Source: Rhodoferax sp. U2-2l | GTDB lineage: Bacteria; Pseudomonadota; Gammaproteobacteria; Burkholderiales; Burkholderiaceae_C | Length of the DNA stretch: 64,000 nucleotides | Assembly (NCBI RefSeq): GCF_020594515.1 | Contig: NZ_JAJCTH010000017.1 | Location: 62,001-126,000 of the forward strand | Reading direction: 5' to 3' | Shown here: piece after piece, positions 42,205-49,776 of the stretch | How positions within the stretch are numbered: the first letter of the stretch is position 1 | Layout: each line of letters starts with the position of its first letter | Made by a program: the position numbers and the translations under genes | Notes under the pieces: generated by a model | Seen by the model: the letters and a program-made list of their open reading frames with translations, nothing else | The model's database searches: none | Told to the model about the DNA's origin: nothing

Positions 42205-44129
42205 TGGCCACCTCCAAAAAAGCCAAACCCCCCGAGCTGGATACCGAAGTTGCCAACCGGCTGCGCGACCCGTTTGAGACCAATTACATGGGTGTGGTGC
42301 GCACCAACGACCCGCTGTTGCTGGAGCGTGGTGGCGCACAGGCTTGGGAGTTGTACCGCGACCTCAAGCGCGATGGCAAAGTGTTCAGCGGCCTGCAAAA
42401 ACGCAAGTTGGCCCTGATCAGCCGCCCCTGGCAGGTGGACCCGGTTGAAGAGGGAGAAGCTGGCAAGCGTGACGCTGAGGTGGTCACAGCCATGCTGAAA
42501 AGCGCGTTGTTTGACAAACTGTGCAGTGAGCTGCTTGACGCACTGCTGGCCGGTTTTGTGCCTGCCGAGATCGTCTGGACTTACCGTGATGGCCGCATCA
42601 CTCCCAGGCGCATCAAAAAGCGGTCTCAGAGGCGCTTTGTCTACGTGCAAACCGACCCGAACGCCGAGCCAGAACTGCGCTTGCTGACTGCGGCCAACAT
42701 GCTGACCGGTGAGGCGCTTGAAGACAAGAAGTTCATCGTCCACCGTGTGAACCCCGAGGATGACAACCCCTACGGCACCGGGCTGGGTCTGCAGCTGTAT
42801 TGGCCGGTGTTTTTCAAGCGCAAGGGCATCCTGGCCTGGAACAAGCTCAATGACCGGTTTGGCTCACCCACGCCCTGGGGCAAGTATCCCAATGGCGCCA
42901 GCGCCAAGGAAAAAGGCACCCTGTTTGATGCGCTGAAAGCGATGAGCAATGACGGTGTCATCATGACCCCGGCAGGGATGGAGATTGCGCTGCTGGAGAG
43001 CAAGCTCACCGGCTCCATCAGCTCACAAGAGCAGCTTTGCCATTACATGGACGGCTGGATCAGCGAGGTGATCCTCAGCCAGGAGCCCACCCAGGCCACG
43101 GGCGCCACCGGTGCGGCCAGCAATGAGCGCGAGGATGTGCGGCTTGACCTGGTGCAGGCCGACTCTGATCTGCTGAGCGATACGCTCAACAGCACGCTGA
43201 TCGCCTGGTTCTGCGAGCTCAATGGCTTGGCGCCTTGCCTGGTCAGCCGGGTGATCAAAAAGCCCGAAGACCTCAAGGCCGCCAGCGAGACCGACAAGAA
43301 CGTGGCCAGCATGGGGTTCAAGCTGTCTTTGGACGCCGTGCGCGAGAAATACGGCCCAGGCTGGGAGGCAGCGCCGCCACCACCACCGCCACCTGTGGCG
43401 CTACCCACGGGCGCAGCGGCGGCAGGCGCAGATCCCAACGCAGCCAAGCCCGCCAGCTTTGCTGAGCCCACACCTGGGTCAACTGTCTACGCGAACAAAA
43501 TTGACCAGCTGGTTGCACGGCGCACCGACCCGCTGCAGTCTGAAACCGACTCGCTCACCAGCGCCAGCGCCCCGATGTGGAGCACTCTGGTAAACCAACT
43601 GCAGCAGTTGGTGGACAGCGCCAGCTCGCTGGCTGCGCTGCAAAACAGCATGGTGCAGGCGTTTGGCGATCTGGACACGGCCGAGCTGGTGAAGCTGATG
43701 GCCGCTGGCCTGGCGCTGGCCGAGTTAAAGGGTATTGACAGTGCCCGCCAAGAAATCAGCCCGACAGCCAGGCCAGCGGCGTTTGCCGAGCTTGCGCCTA
43801 CCTTACTTGAGTCCACACCCGACCCGCGCCTGGACCAGATTAGCGCCAGCGTGGCGGCGTTGCAAAGCAGTGTGGATTTGCTTCACGCGAAAGAAGCTGT
43901 GGTGGTGCACAACCACATCCAGCCCAGCGCGGTGCCAATCACCAATACGGTGAACGTGCCCGAACAACCGGCCACGGTGGTGAATCTGGCGGCCCCGGCC
44001 ATCACCGTGCAGCCCGCCCCGGTCACCGTCAACAACACCCACCCGGCGAAAGCCGTGCAAACCGTGGAGCGCGATGCCAACGATGAGATTGTGCGCACGG
44101 TCACCACTTATCAAACCCACCAGGAGTAA
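42204..44129 (+). CDS. Portal protein (Mu gp29-like, DUF935) with long C-terminal extension
   Basis: 641 residues. The DUF935 core is clear: FETNYMGVVRTNDPLLLERG, KRDGKVFSGLQKRKLALISR, PWQVDPVEEG and EDNPYGTGLGLQLYWPVFFK. It ends near residue 390, with a run of prolines (AAPPPPPPPVALPTG). The remaining 250 residues are a helical segment and a Val/Thr/Pro-rich tail with NTVNVPEQPATVV and ITVQPAPVTVNNT repeats. Mu gp29 is about 510 residues, so the tail is extra. It forms the dodecameric DNA gate of the head. Confidence 0.9.
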   Translation: MATSKKAKPPELDTEVANRLRDPFETNYMGVVRTNDPLLLERGGAQAWELYRDLKRDGKVFSGLQKRKLALISRPWQVDPVEEGEAGKRDAEVVTAMLKSALFDKLCSELLDALLAGFVPAEIVWTYRDGRITPRRIKKRSQRRFVYVQTDPNAEPELRLLTAANMLTGEALEDKKFIVHRVNPEDDNPYGTGLGLQLYWPVFFKRKGILAWNKLNDRFGSPTPWGKYPNGASAKEKGTLFDALKAMSNDGVIMTPAGMEIALLESKLTGSISSQEQLCHYMDGWISEVILSQEPTQATGATGAASNEREDVRLDLVQADSDLLSDTLNSTLIAWFCELNGLAPCLVSRVIKKPEDLKAASETDKNVASMGFKLSLDAVREKYGPGWEAAPPPPPPPVALPTGAAAAGADPNAAKPASFAEPTPGSTVYANKIDQLVARRTDPLQSETDSLTSASAPMWSTLVNQLQQLVDSASSLAALQNSMVQAFGDLDTAELVKLMAAGLALAELKGIDSARQEISPTARPAAFAELAPTLLESTPDPRLDQISASVAALQSSVDLLHAKEAVVVHNHIQPSAVPITNTVNVPEQPATVVNLAAPAITVQPAPVTVNNTHPAKAVQTVERDANDEIVRTVTTYQTHQE

Positions 44130-44135
44130 CCCGCC

Positions 44136-44552
44136 ATGGCCAACGCCCTCTACCCGAAGTTCAAACAGGAAGCCCTCAAGGCCAACGCGGCCAGCTCGCT
44201 CAACGGCGCGGGTGCCACCGGTGTTTATGCTGCGCTGATTGACACCGATGTGGCCAGCTACAACGCCGGGCACCAGTTTTTCAACAGCATTGCGGCCGGG
44301 CAGGTCGGCACCGAGCAGGAGATTGGCAGCAAGACCTTTGTGGATGGTCTGTTTGATGGCGCCGACCTGTCGTTTCCGGCTGTGACCGGCAACAATGTTG
44401 AGGCGATCGTCCTCTTTGTCAAAACGGCGGGGGCCAACACGACCTGGCCGCTGGTGGGTTGGTTTGATACCGGCGTGGGTGGGTTGCCAGTGCTGCCCAA
44501 TGGTGGCGCGATCAGCATCACCTGGAATGCATTGGGCATTTTTCAGCTGTAA
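44136..44552 (+). CDS. Hypothetical phage structural protein
   Basis: 138 residues, starting 6 bp after the portal stop. It begins MANALYPKFKQEALKANAAS and has ATGVYAALIDTDVASYNAGH and NVEAIVLFVKTAGANTTWPL. Proteins of this pattern occur near tail or decoration genes in many phages. It is the first of a set inserted between portal and MuF. Confidence 0.6.
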   Translation: MANALYPKFKQEALKANAASSLNGAGATGVYAALIDTDVASYNAGHQFFNSIAAGQVGTEQEIGSKTFVDGLFDGADLSFPAVTGNNVEAIVLFVKTAGANTTWPLVGWFDTGVGGLPVLPNGGAISITWNALGIFQL

Positions 44553-44555
44553 GCC

Positions 44556-45743
44556 ATGTTGTTACTCACCTCCGCCAGCGACCTGCTGCGCATCGTCACC
44601 GGCACCGCCACTGACGCCATCGAAGTCCACGCCAGCTACGTGGATCTGTCCGGCGCCACCGTGACGCCGCTGCGCACCAACACCCGCATCACCACGGCCG
44701 ATACCGTCACCGTGGTGGACAGCCCGGCCGCCAGCACCCAGCGCAACGTCAAAGGGCTGTACATCACCAACACCAGCGCGGGCACCAACTGCCGGGTGGA
44801 AGTGCTGCACACCGACGGCGCCAACAGCATCGAACTCATGGGCTTCACCTTGTTGCCCGGTGAGAACATGACTTTCAGCGAAGAAGGCCGCTGGACCCAC
44901 CGCGACAAGTCGGGTGCCGAGTACCCGCCTGCGGGCCTGGGGGCCTACAACGGGCGCACCATCCCGTTCATGAAGACTGGTACCGCTGCTGATACGGTGG
45001 GCTACTGGTACTGCACCGCCAAAGACGGCGGCTTTCCGGGAGCTTGGGCGCCGGGGACACCCGGCATCAATGGCCGCGTCACCGACGGCACGCAGGCGGC
45101 GGACTTCGGCTGTGTGCCCATCTCCAACCCGGGCACCGGCGCCAACTTCATCACCGAGCTGGTGCTGGCGTCCAACATCAACCACTCGCACCTGTTCTTT
45201 GATTGCCTGTGGGTCAACAGCGGCATTGTCGTCACCACCACCACGCTGCAGGCCATCAGCAGCCCCACGCTGCCCGCGCGGGATGTCAACGGCTCATCTG
45301 CGGGTGAGGGCTGCATGATTGCCATGCTGACCACCACGGCCAACACCAACTCTGCGGCCATCGCCAATGCCACGGTGACCTACACCAACAGCCAGGGCGT
45401 GTCGGGCCGCACGGCGCGGCTGCTGGGCATTGCCGGGTCGCAGATCACCATCTCGCCGGTGATTGGCACCATCACCTGGTTCAACCTGGACGCGGGCGAC
45501 ACCGGGGTGCAGTCCATCGAAGGCATCACGCTGGGCACTTCGCTGGTGGCGGGTGCGGTCAGCCTGATGATTTGCCGCGACGTGGCCACCATTGGCACTG
45601 CCGTGGCCAACGTCACTGCCCAGAAGATTCTGGGCACACCAGGCGTGCGGCTGTACAACGGCACCTGCCTGCTGCACTGCTATCTGGCCAGCAGCACCAC
45701 GGCGAGCTTCATCAACGGCGAGCTGTCCATCATGGAGCGATAA
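44556..45743 (+). CDS. Phage structural/adhesin-like protein
   Basis: 395 residues, beta-rich with many Thr/Ser/Gly and no membrane segment. It includes STQRNVKGLYITNTSAGTNC and WTHRDKSGAEYPPAGLGAYN. The composition suits a virion surface or tail-associated protein. It lies 4 bp after the previous gene in the same inserted set. Function unknown. Confidence 0.55.
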   Translation: MLLLTSASDLLRIVTGTATDAIEVHASYVDLSGATVTPLRTNTRITTADTVTVVDSPAASTQRNVKGLYITNTSAGTNCRVEVLHTDGANSIELMGFTLLPGENMTFSEEGRWTHRDKSGAEYPPAGLGAYNGRTIPFMKTGTAADTVGYWYCTAKDGGFPGAWAPGTPGINGRVTDGTQAADFGCVPISNPGTGANFITELVLASNINHSHLFFDCLWVNSGIVVTTTTLQAISSPTLPARDVNGSSAGEGCMIAMLTTTANTNSAAIANATVTYTNSQGVSGRTARLLGIAGSQITISPVIGTITWFNLDAGDTGVQSIEGITLGTSLVAGAVSLMICRDVATIGTAVANVTAQKILGTPGVRLYNGTCLLHCYLASSTTASFINGELSIMER

Positions 45744-45745
45744 GC

Positions 45746-45913
45746 ATGATCTACGTCATCATCAACGCACAGGGGGTGGTGCAGGAATGCATCTCCGTTG
45801 ACGCCATCGAGCAGCTGGTCGACATCTACACCGAGCACCTGATTCTGGAGCGGGTGGGTGACGAGACGGTGGGCTGGACGTTTGACGGCACCACCTTCAC
45901 ACCGCCGGGCTAA
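45746..45913 (+). CDS. Very small phage protein
   Basis: 55 residues from ATG 45746. MIYVIINAQGVVQECISVDA and the ending WTFDGTTFTPPG follow the pattern of short proteins that accompany tail fibre genes ('GWTFDGTTFTPP' is a recurring ending). It lies 2 bp after the previous stop. Confidence 0.55.
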   Translation: MIYVIINAQGVVQECISVDAIEQLVDIYTEHLILERVGDETVGWTFDGTTFTPPG

Positions 45914-45916
45914 AGA

Positions 45917-47065
45917 ATGGCATTTCTGAGCTGGTTTGATGGCGAGCTGCGCCCCGATGCTTGGTTGGATGCCGAGCTGCAGCCCGCTGCCTGGTGGGAT
46001 GCCGAGCTGGTTCTGACTTCACTTGGGGACGCTAACCAAACGCTCAGCCCAGGGCTGCTGGTCAATGTTGCGGCGTTTTTCGCGCCGACGGTGACACCCG
46101 GCGCGGCAGCGCTTACTCCGGCGTTGCTGGCACACACCAACACGCTGCTGCCCCCCATGGTGACGCCCCAGGCGGTGGCCCTGACTGCACCACTGCTGAC
46201 CAATGTCAGCACCCTGTCTGCGCCAGTTGTGGGGGTCGGATCGGTCAGTCTGCTGCCGACGCTGCTAAGCAGCAGCGCCGTCTTGTTTGTGCCTGGCGTG
46301 AGCCCGGGCGCGGTTGATCTGGCACCGGTTCTGCTGGTCAATGTACCTGCCTTGTATGCGCCGGACGTGGCGCTGGTGGGCGGCGGTGCGCAGGCCCTGA
46401 CACCGGGGGTGGTGCACACCAATTCACAGACCTTCTTTGCGCCGACGGTGGCCACAGGTGCGGTGGCGTTGTCACCGCCTTGTCTGATCAACACGTCCGT
46501 GGTCTATGCGGCCACTGTGACGCCCCAGGCGGTGACGCTGGCACCACTGAAGCTGGACAACACCAATGCCCTGTATGTGCCCGATATCAGCACCCGCTGG
46601 GAGTTGACTGCCGCCTTCTTGAACAATGACAACAGCTTGTGGCCGCCCTCGGTGCAGACCGGGGTGGTGGATCTGCAGGCCCCGCTGTTGGTCAATGGGC
46701 AGCAGTGGTTTGCGCCTGAGGTGGACAACAGGGTGTATCTGCTGACGTCTGCACAAGCGCAGCGGCTGTACCAGGTGGTTTTGCTGCATGGCCTGCAGGT
46801 GGGTGCGCCGCTGAGCATCAGCCAGACGCAGCGCCTTGCCGGTGGGCTGGAACAAGCCATCACCGAGGGCGACGGCGCGGTAACGATTACCACCCTGGCC
46901 ACGCCGCACGCCACCGGGCTGGAGGTGGGCGCGCTGGTGGACGATCTGGCCGCCTGGTACGGGCTGGGCAGCCCGGTCACGCTCACCTCCACGTCGCACG
47001 TGGGTGGACCGATCAGCCAGACCCTGGCCAGCGCGTCCGGTGTGACCACGGTGGTGCGGCAATGA
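45917..47065 (+). CDS. Tandem-repeat phage protein (about ten 23-residue repeats)
   Basis: 382 residues. The start has three copies of a 10-residue unit (WFDGEL, AWLDAEL, AWWDAEL). Residues about 43-275 are about ten copies of a 22-26-residue unit with consensus L-P-LL-N-L-P-V-G-V-L, for example LTPALLAHTNTLLPPMVTPQ and LAPLKLDNTNALYVPDIST. Repeat starts are near residues 43, 66, 89, 112, 135, 161, 185, 208, 230 and 253. The C-terminal 110 residues form a separate domain. An elongated beta structure on the virion is likely. The stop overlaps the next start. Confidence 0.6.
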   Translation: MAFLSWFDGELRPDAWLDAELQPAAWWDAELVLTSLGDANQTLSPGLLVNVAAFFAPTVTPGAAALTPALLAHTNTLLPPMVTPQAVALTAPLLTNVSTLSAPVVGVGSVSLLPTLLSSSAVLFVPGVSPGAVDLAPVLLVNVPALYAPDVALVGGGAQALTPGVVHTNSQTFFAPTVATGAVALSPPCLINTSVVYAATVTPQAVTLAPLKLDNTNALYVPDISTRWELTAAFLNNDNSLWPPSVQTGVVDLQAPLLVNGQQWFAPEVDNRVYLLTSAQAQRLYQVVLLHGLQVGAPLSISQTQRLAGGLEQAITEGDGAVTITTLATPHATGLEVGALVDDLAAWYGLGSPVTLTSTSHVGGPISQTLASASGVTTVVRQ

Positions 47066-47292
47066 GCCTGGATACACGCGCTGTCGCCTTGCGTGGTATC
47101 GGATACGGCCCGCTGGCCAGGGCGATGCTGGGCCTGATTGATGTCGCGGTGACGCCGCCGCCGTGGCCCGGATCCGATGGCGGCGGCGGCTGGCCAATGA
47201 TGTATCCATCGTCGCACCGGTTTTCTCAATCCAGGCCAAACCGCACCCGCCGCGCGCGTGAGGCTGATCTTTTACTGCTGCACCGCCTATGA
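47062..47292 (+). CDS. Small phage protein, unknown
   Basis: 76 residues from ATG 47062, overlapping the previous gene by ATGA. It includes ALRGIGYGPLARAMLGLIDV, then a Gly-rich loop and an Arg-rich end. Coupled to its neighbours on both sides. No family recognised. Confidence 0.5.
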   Translation: MSLDTRAVALRGIGYGPLARAMLGLIDVAVTPPPWPGSDGGGGWPMMYPSSHRFSQSRPNRTRRAREADLLLLHRL

Positions 47293-47510
47293 CCACCTCC
47301 ACCCCCCAGACCCCAGACGCGCCCGCCGCGCGGCTGACGTCGCGCAAGTTCCTGCTGGCCCTGGCGGTGTTGCTGGTGGCGTCGCTGTTTTTGGCGCTCA
47401 AGCTCATTGAGCCGCTGCTGTGGCGCGATGTCGTCATCACCTTGATGGGCGGTTACTTCACCTCCAACGTGGCGCAAAAGGTCATGGCCAGCAAGGCGGG
47501 CACGCCATGA
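47289..47510 (+). CDS. Small membrane protein, holin-like
   Basis: 73 residues with two hydrophobic segments: FLLALAVLLVASLFLALKLI (about 21-40) and VVITLMGGYFTSNVAQKV (about 48-65). The size and topology would fit a holin. It is far from the endolysin and adjacent to MuF, so a toxin- or head-related role is also possible. ATGA overlaps on both sides. Confidence 0.5.
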   Translation: MTTSTPQTPDAPAARLTSRKFLLALAVLLVASLFLALKLIEPLLWRDVVITLMGGYFTSNVAQKVMASKAGTP

Positions 47511-48712
47511 GCACGGCCGTTGCAGATCAAGCGTTTGGCTTTGGCACACCGTTCCAGGCGCAAATTGATTACCTGGTGCAAAAGCTGCGCCTGCCCACCG
47601 ATCGCTGGGACGACATCATGCGCAGTGCGCACGATCGGGCCTTCATCGTGGCCGGTGCGGCCAAGGCAGACTTGCTGGCTGACTTGCACCAGGCGGTGGT
47701 CAAAAGCGCCGCTGACGGCGCAGGTCTGCAGGCGTTTCGCAAAGATTTCAAAGCCATCGTGGCCAAGCACGGCTGGACCGGCTGGACGGGTGAAGGCACC
47801 CGTGAGGGTGAGGCCTGGCGCACGCGCATCATTTACCAGACCAATATGGCCACCAGTTACAGCGCTGGCCGGTACCAGCAGATGACAGACCCAGAGGTGC
47901 TGAAGCTGCACCCGTATTGGCGCTACATCCACAGCGACGGTGTGTTGAACCCGCGCCAGCAGCATCTGGCCTGGCATGGTCTGACGCTGCGCCACGATCA
48001 CCCGTTCTGGAAGTCGCATTGGGCGCCGAATGGCTTTGGGTGCCACTGCCGTATCACCAGCGTGACGCGCCGTGAGGGTGAAGCCAGCGCCCGCGCGGGC
48101 TTGGGTGAGCCGCCCGCAGGCTGGGATGCCATCGACCCGGCCACGGGTGAGCCGGTGGGCATCGGCAAGGGGTTTGGGTATGCGCCTGGGGCGAATGTGA
48201 ATGTGCCGCTGCGCCAGATGGTGCAGGACAAGCTGATCTCGTACCCGCCAGCCATCGCCAAGGCAATGGCCGCCGACATTGGCCGCTACATCAACACGAC
48301 TGAAGCGGCCACAGCCTTCGCCCAGCGCATGCTGGTTGATCGCAGCGTGACGGAGCCTTTGTTTGTGGGCTTTGTGGAGGCGGTTGATGCAGTTTCTGCA
48401 GCAGCCGGCAGCGATGTTTTGGGTTACTTTGTCACGATACCGGGTGATGCCCCGCGCCACGCTGAATCCAGTCACAGCCACGACGGCAAAGGGCAACGGC
48501 TAGCCAAACCATCGGACTATGAGCGTGTGCGCTCTGTGCTCAATGAGGCAGACAGCACCAGGGCGGGCGATGTGAGCCGCAACGGCAATGCCACCGTGGT
48601 GGCGTCCAAGAAATTCGGCGGGGAAACGTATCGGGCGGTGTTTGAAGTGCTGCCCGGCAAGAAAAACCGGGCTTTGGCCTTGCTGTCACTGATCATCAAG
48701 ACACCGAAATGA
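47507..48712 (+). CDS. MuF head morphogenesis protein with probable C-terminal nuclease toxin domain
   Basis: 401 residues from ATG 47507. Residues about 1-220 are the MuF domain (Mu gpF/SPP1 gp7): FGTPFQAQIDYLVQKLRLPT, WRTRIIYQTNMATSYSAGRY, YWRYIHSDGVLNPRQQHLAW and FGCHCRITSVTRREGE. Residues about 310-401 form a different domain with RHAESSHSHDGKG, SDYERVRSVLNEADS and YRAVFEVLPGKKNRALALLS. This last part resembles the PBECR-type nuclease domains found at MuF C-termini. MuF minor head proteins can carry such effectors into the cell with phage DNA. Confidence 0.8.
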   Translation: MSTAVADQAFGFGTPFQAQIDYLVQKLRLPTDRWDDIMRSAHDRAFIVAGAAKADLLADLHQAVVKSAADGAGLQAFRKDFKAIVAKHGWTGWTGEGTREGEAWRTRIIYQTNMATSYSAGRYQQMTDPEVLKLHPYWRYIHSDGVLNPRQQHLAWHGLTLRHDHPFWKSHWAPNGFGCHCRITSVTRREGEASARAGLGEPPAGWDAIDPATGEPVGIGKGFGYAPGANVNVPLRQMVQDKLISYPPAIAKAMAADIGRYINTTEAATAFAQRMLVDRSVTEPLFVGFVEAVDAVSAAAGSDVLGYFVTIPGDAPRHAESSHSHDGKGQRLAKPSDYERVRSVLNEADSTRAGDVSRNGNATVVASKKFGGETYRAVFEVLPGKKNRALALLSLIIKTPK

Positions 48713-48800
48713 GTTGCTCTGCACCCCCGACCAAGACGTCCGAAACGATCCGCGATCAAAACGCGGGAGCCGATACAGCGCAGAGCAGTCCAAATTATAG
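48713..48800. other. Structured MuF-gpG gap with candidate antisense promoter
   Basis: The 119-bp gap holds an 8-bp inverted repeat TGCTCTGC/GCAGAGCA (48715-48722, 48780-48787) enclosing a second stem CCGCG/CGCGG (48750-48754, 48762-48766). On the minus strand a consensus -10 TATAAT (48799-48794) has a -35-like TTTTCA 17 bp upstream. It would start a transcript through these stems and antisense to the MuF C-terminal domain. Confidence 0.4.
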
Positions 48801-48831
48801 AAACGCCCCTGCTTTTTGAAAAGACACCCTC

Positions 48832-49368
48832 ATGACCAGCTTCACCATCACTGTTGACGACAAAGCGGTTCAGGGCACGCTCATGAAGCTGTCGGCCCGG
48901 GTCGACAACTTGACCCCGGCCTTGCAGACGATCGGTGAAGGCATTGTGGAGCGCACCAGGCGACGTTTTGAGACCAGCAAAGGCCCGGATGGCGTGGCCT
49001 GGAAGCCAAACAGCGCGGTGACATTGAGTCTTTTCAGCGGCCGCCTGGCTGGGCAAAAGAGCAAGGTCAAGAAGGATGGCAGCCTGAATGCAGCCGGTGA
49101 ACGCGCCCTGGCCAACAAGAAGCCGCTGATTGCAGACGGTGAACTACGGCGCCAGTTCGACATCAGGGCTGTGGGCAACTCACTGACCGTGGTCAGCACG
49201 CCAGAATACGCTGCCATTCAGCAATTCGGCGGAAAAGCAGGCCGGGGCCGCAAAGTCACCATCCCCGCCCGCCCTTTCCTACCCATCCATCAAAACGGGG
49301 CTTTGTACCCTGCTGAGCAGTCAGACGTGCTGCAGGCAATCAACGCTTACCTGATGGATGACCTGTAA
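48832..49368 (+). CDS. Virion morphogenesis protein (Mu gpG-like tail completion)
   Basis: 178 residues. The pattern FTITVDDKAVQGTLMKLSAR, GEGIVERTRRRFETSKGPDG and WKPNSAVTL with a C-terminal IPARPFLPIH is the phage virion morphogenesis family (Mu gpG, P2 gpS-like). It connects tail and head. It is the last gene of the plus-strand late operon and the last gene before the right prophage end, 165 bp away. Confidence 0.9.
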   Translation: MTSFTITVDDKAVQGTLMKLSARVDNLTPALQTIGEGIVERTRRRFETSKGPDGVAWKPNSAVTLSLFSGRLAGQKSKVKKDGSLNAAGERALANKKPLIADGELRRQFDIRAVGNSLTVVSTPEYAAIQQFGGKAGRGRKVTIPARPFLPIHQNGALYPAEQSDVLQAINAYLMDDL

Positions 49369-49533
49369 CATCAGACGCCGAAACTCCCCAAAAAATCGCC
49401 GATTCCTCGCCCAGTTTCCCTGTTTCCCCACGCGAAACAGATTTTCAAAAACCACGAGCGAAACCAAGCGGTAAAAAGTTCAAAAGTGCGAAATATCGCG
49501 CCGTTTCTACTTTGAATATCTCAACTCCCTTCA
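49369..49533. repeat. Right prophage end with transposase-binding motifs
   Basis: Non-coding. Read inward from 49533 on the minus strand: TGAAG at the terminus, GAGATATT at offset 11 (49522-49515) and GCGCGATATTT at offset 32 (49501-49491), the same as the left end. Further TTTCGC-containing elements (around 49462 and 49430) may be extra transposase sites. Confidence 0.85.
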
Positions 49534-49539
49534 CAAGTA
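49534..49539 (+). repeat. Right copy of 6-bp target duplication (CAAGTA)
   Basis: Identical to the hexamer at 9943-9948 at the other end. Chromosomal DNA resumes at 49540. The stretch 49540-49776 is intergenic and shows no convincing gene; it separates the prophage from the convergent acetyltransferase gene. Confidence 0.9.
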
Positions 49540-49776
49540 GGAGCATGCTGCATCAGTCTTGATGGGTGTGATGATTGAAGCGCAACTGATCAATCGCCAT
49601 CAGGCACAACCTGAATGAAGCCAATGTCCGGTCTGGAGGAGGCCAATTGCAAATCCCCAGAACATGGGCACAAAACGCGGAAATCCGGGGTAATCACACA
49701 GGCCACACCAACTCCGCTGTCCACCGATGATGAAGGGGTTTTGGGTATATGGGGCCCAAACACCCCGCCAACAAAA

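Larger units (their letters stand above)
9949..49533. mobile_element. Complete Mu-like transposable prophage, 39.6 kb, rearranged module order
   Basis: Bounded by TG...CA ends and a CAAGTA target duplication. Measured inward, both ends carry TGAAG at the terminus, GAGATATT at offset 11 and GCGCGATATTT at offset 32, in inverted orientation. It encodes a DDE transposase and its AAA+ partner, GemA, Mor, Mu-type head proteins (terminase, DUF935 portal, MuF, gpG, protease, capsid) and a siphovirus-type tail (tail tube, frameshifted chaperones, 1612-residue tape measure). All essential modules look intact. The lysis-to-gpG block lies on the plus strand at the right end, while the protease-to-tail block lies on the minus strand at the left end. 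Confidence 0.95.

Noticed and set aside
9949..49533. Two separate prophages joined head to head
   Set aside because: There is one pair of matching ends and one target duplication, each module occurs once, and both late blocks carry the same operator palindrome.
49540..49776. Small gene between the prophage and the acetyltransferase
   Set aside because: A plus-strand frame from 49615 runs mostly antisense into the acetyltransferase gene and has no ribosome site or recognisable product.
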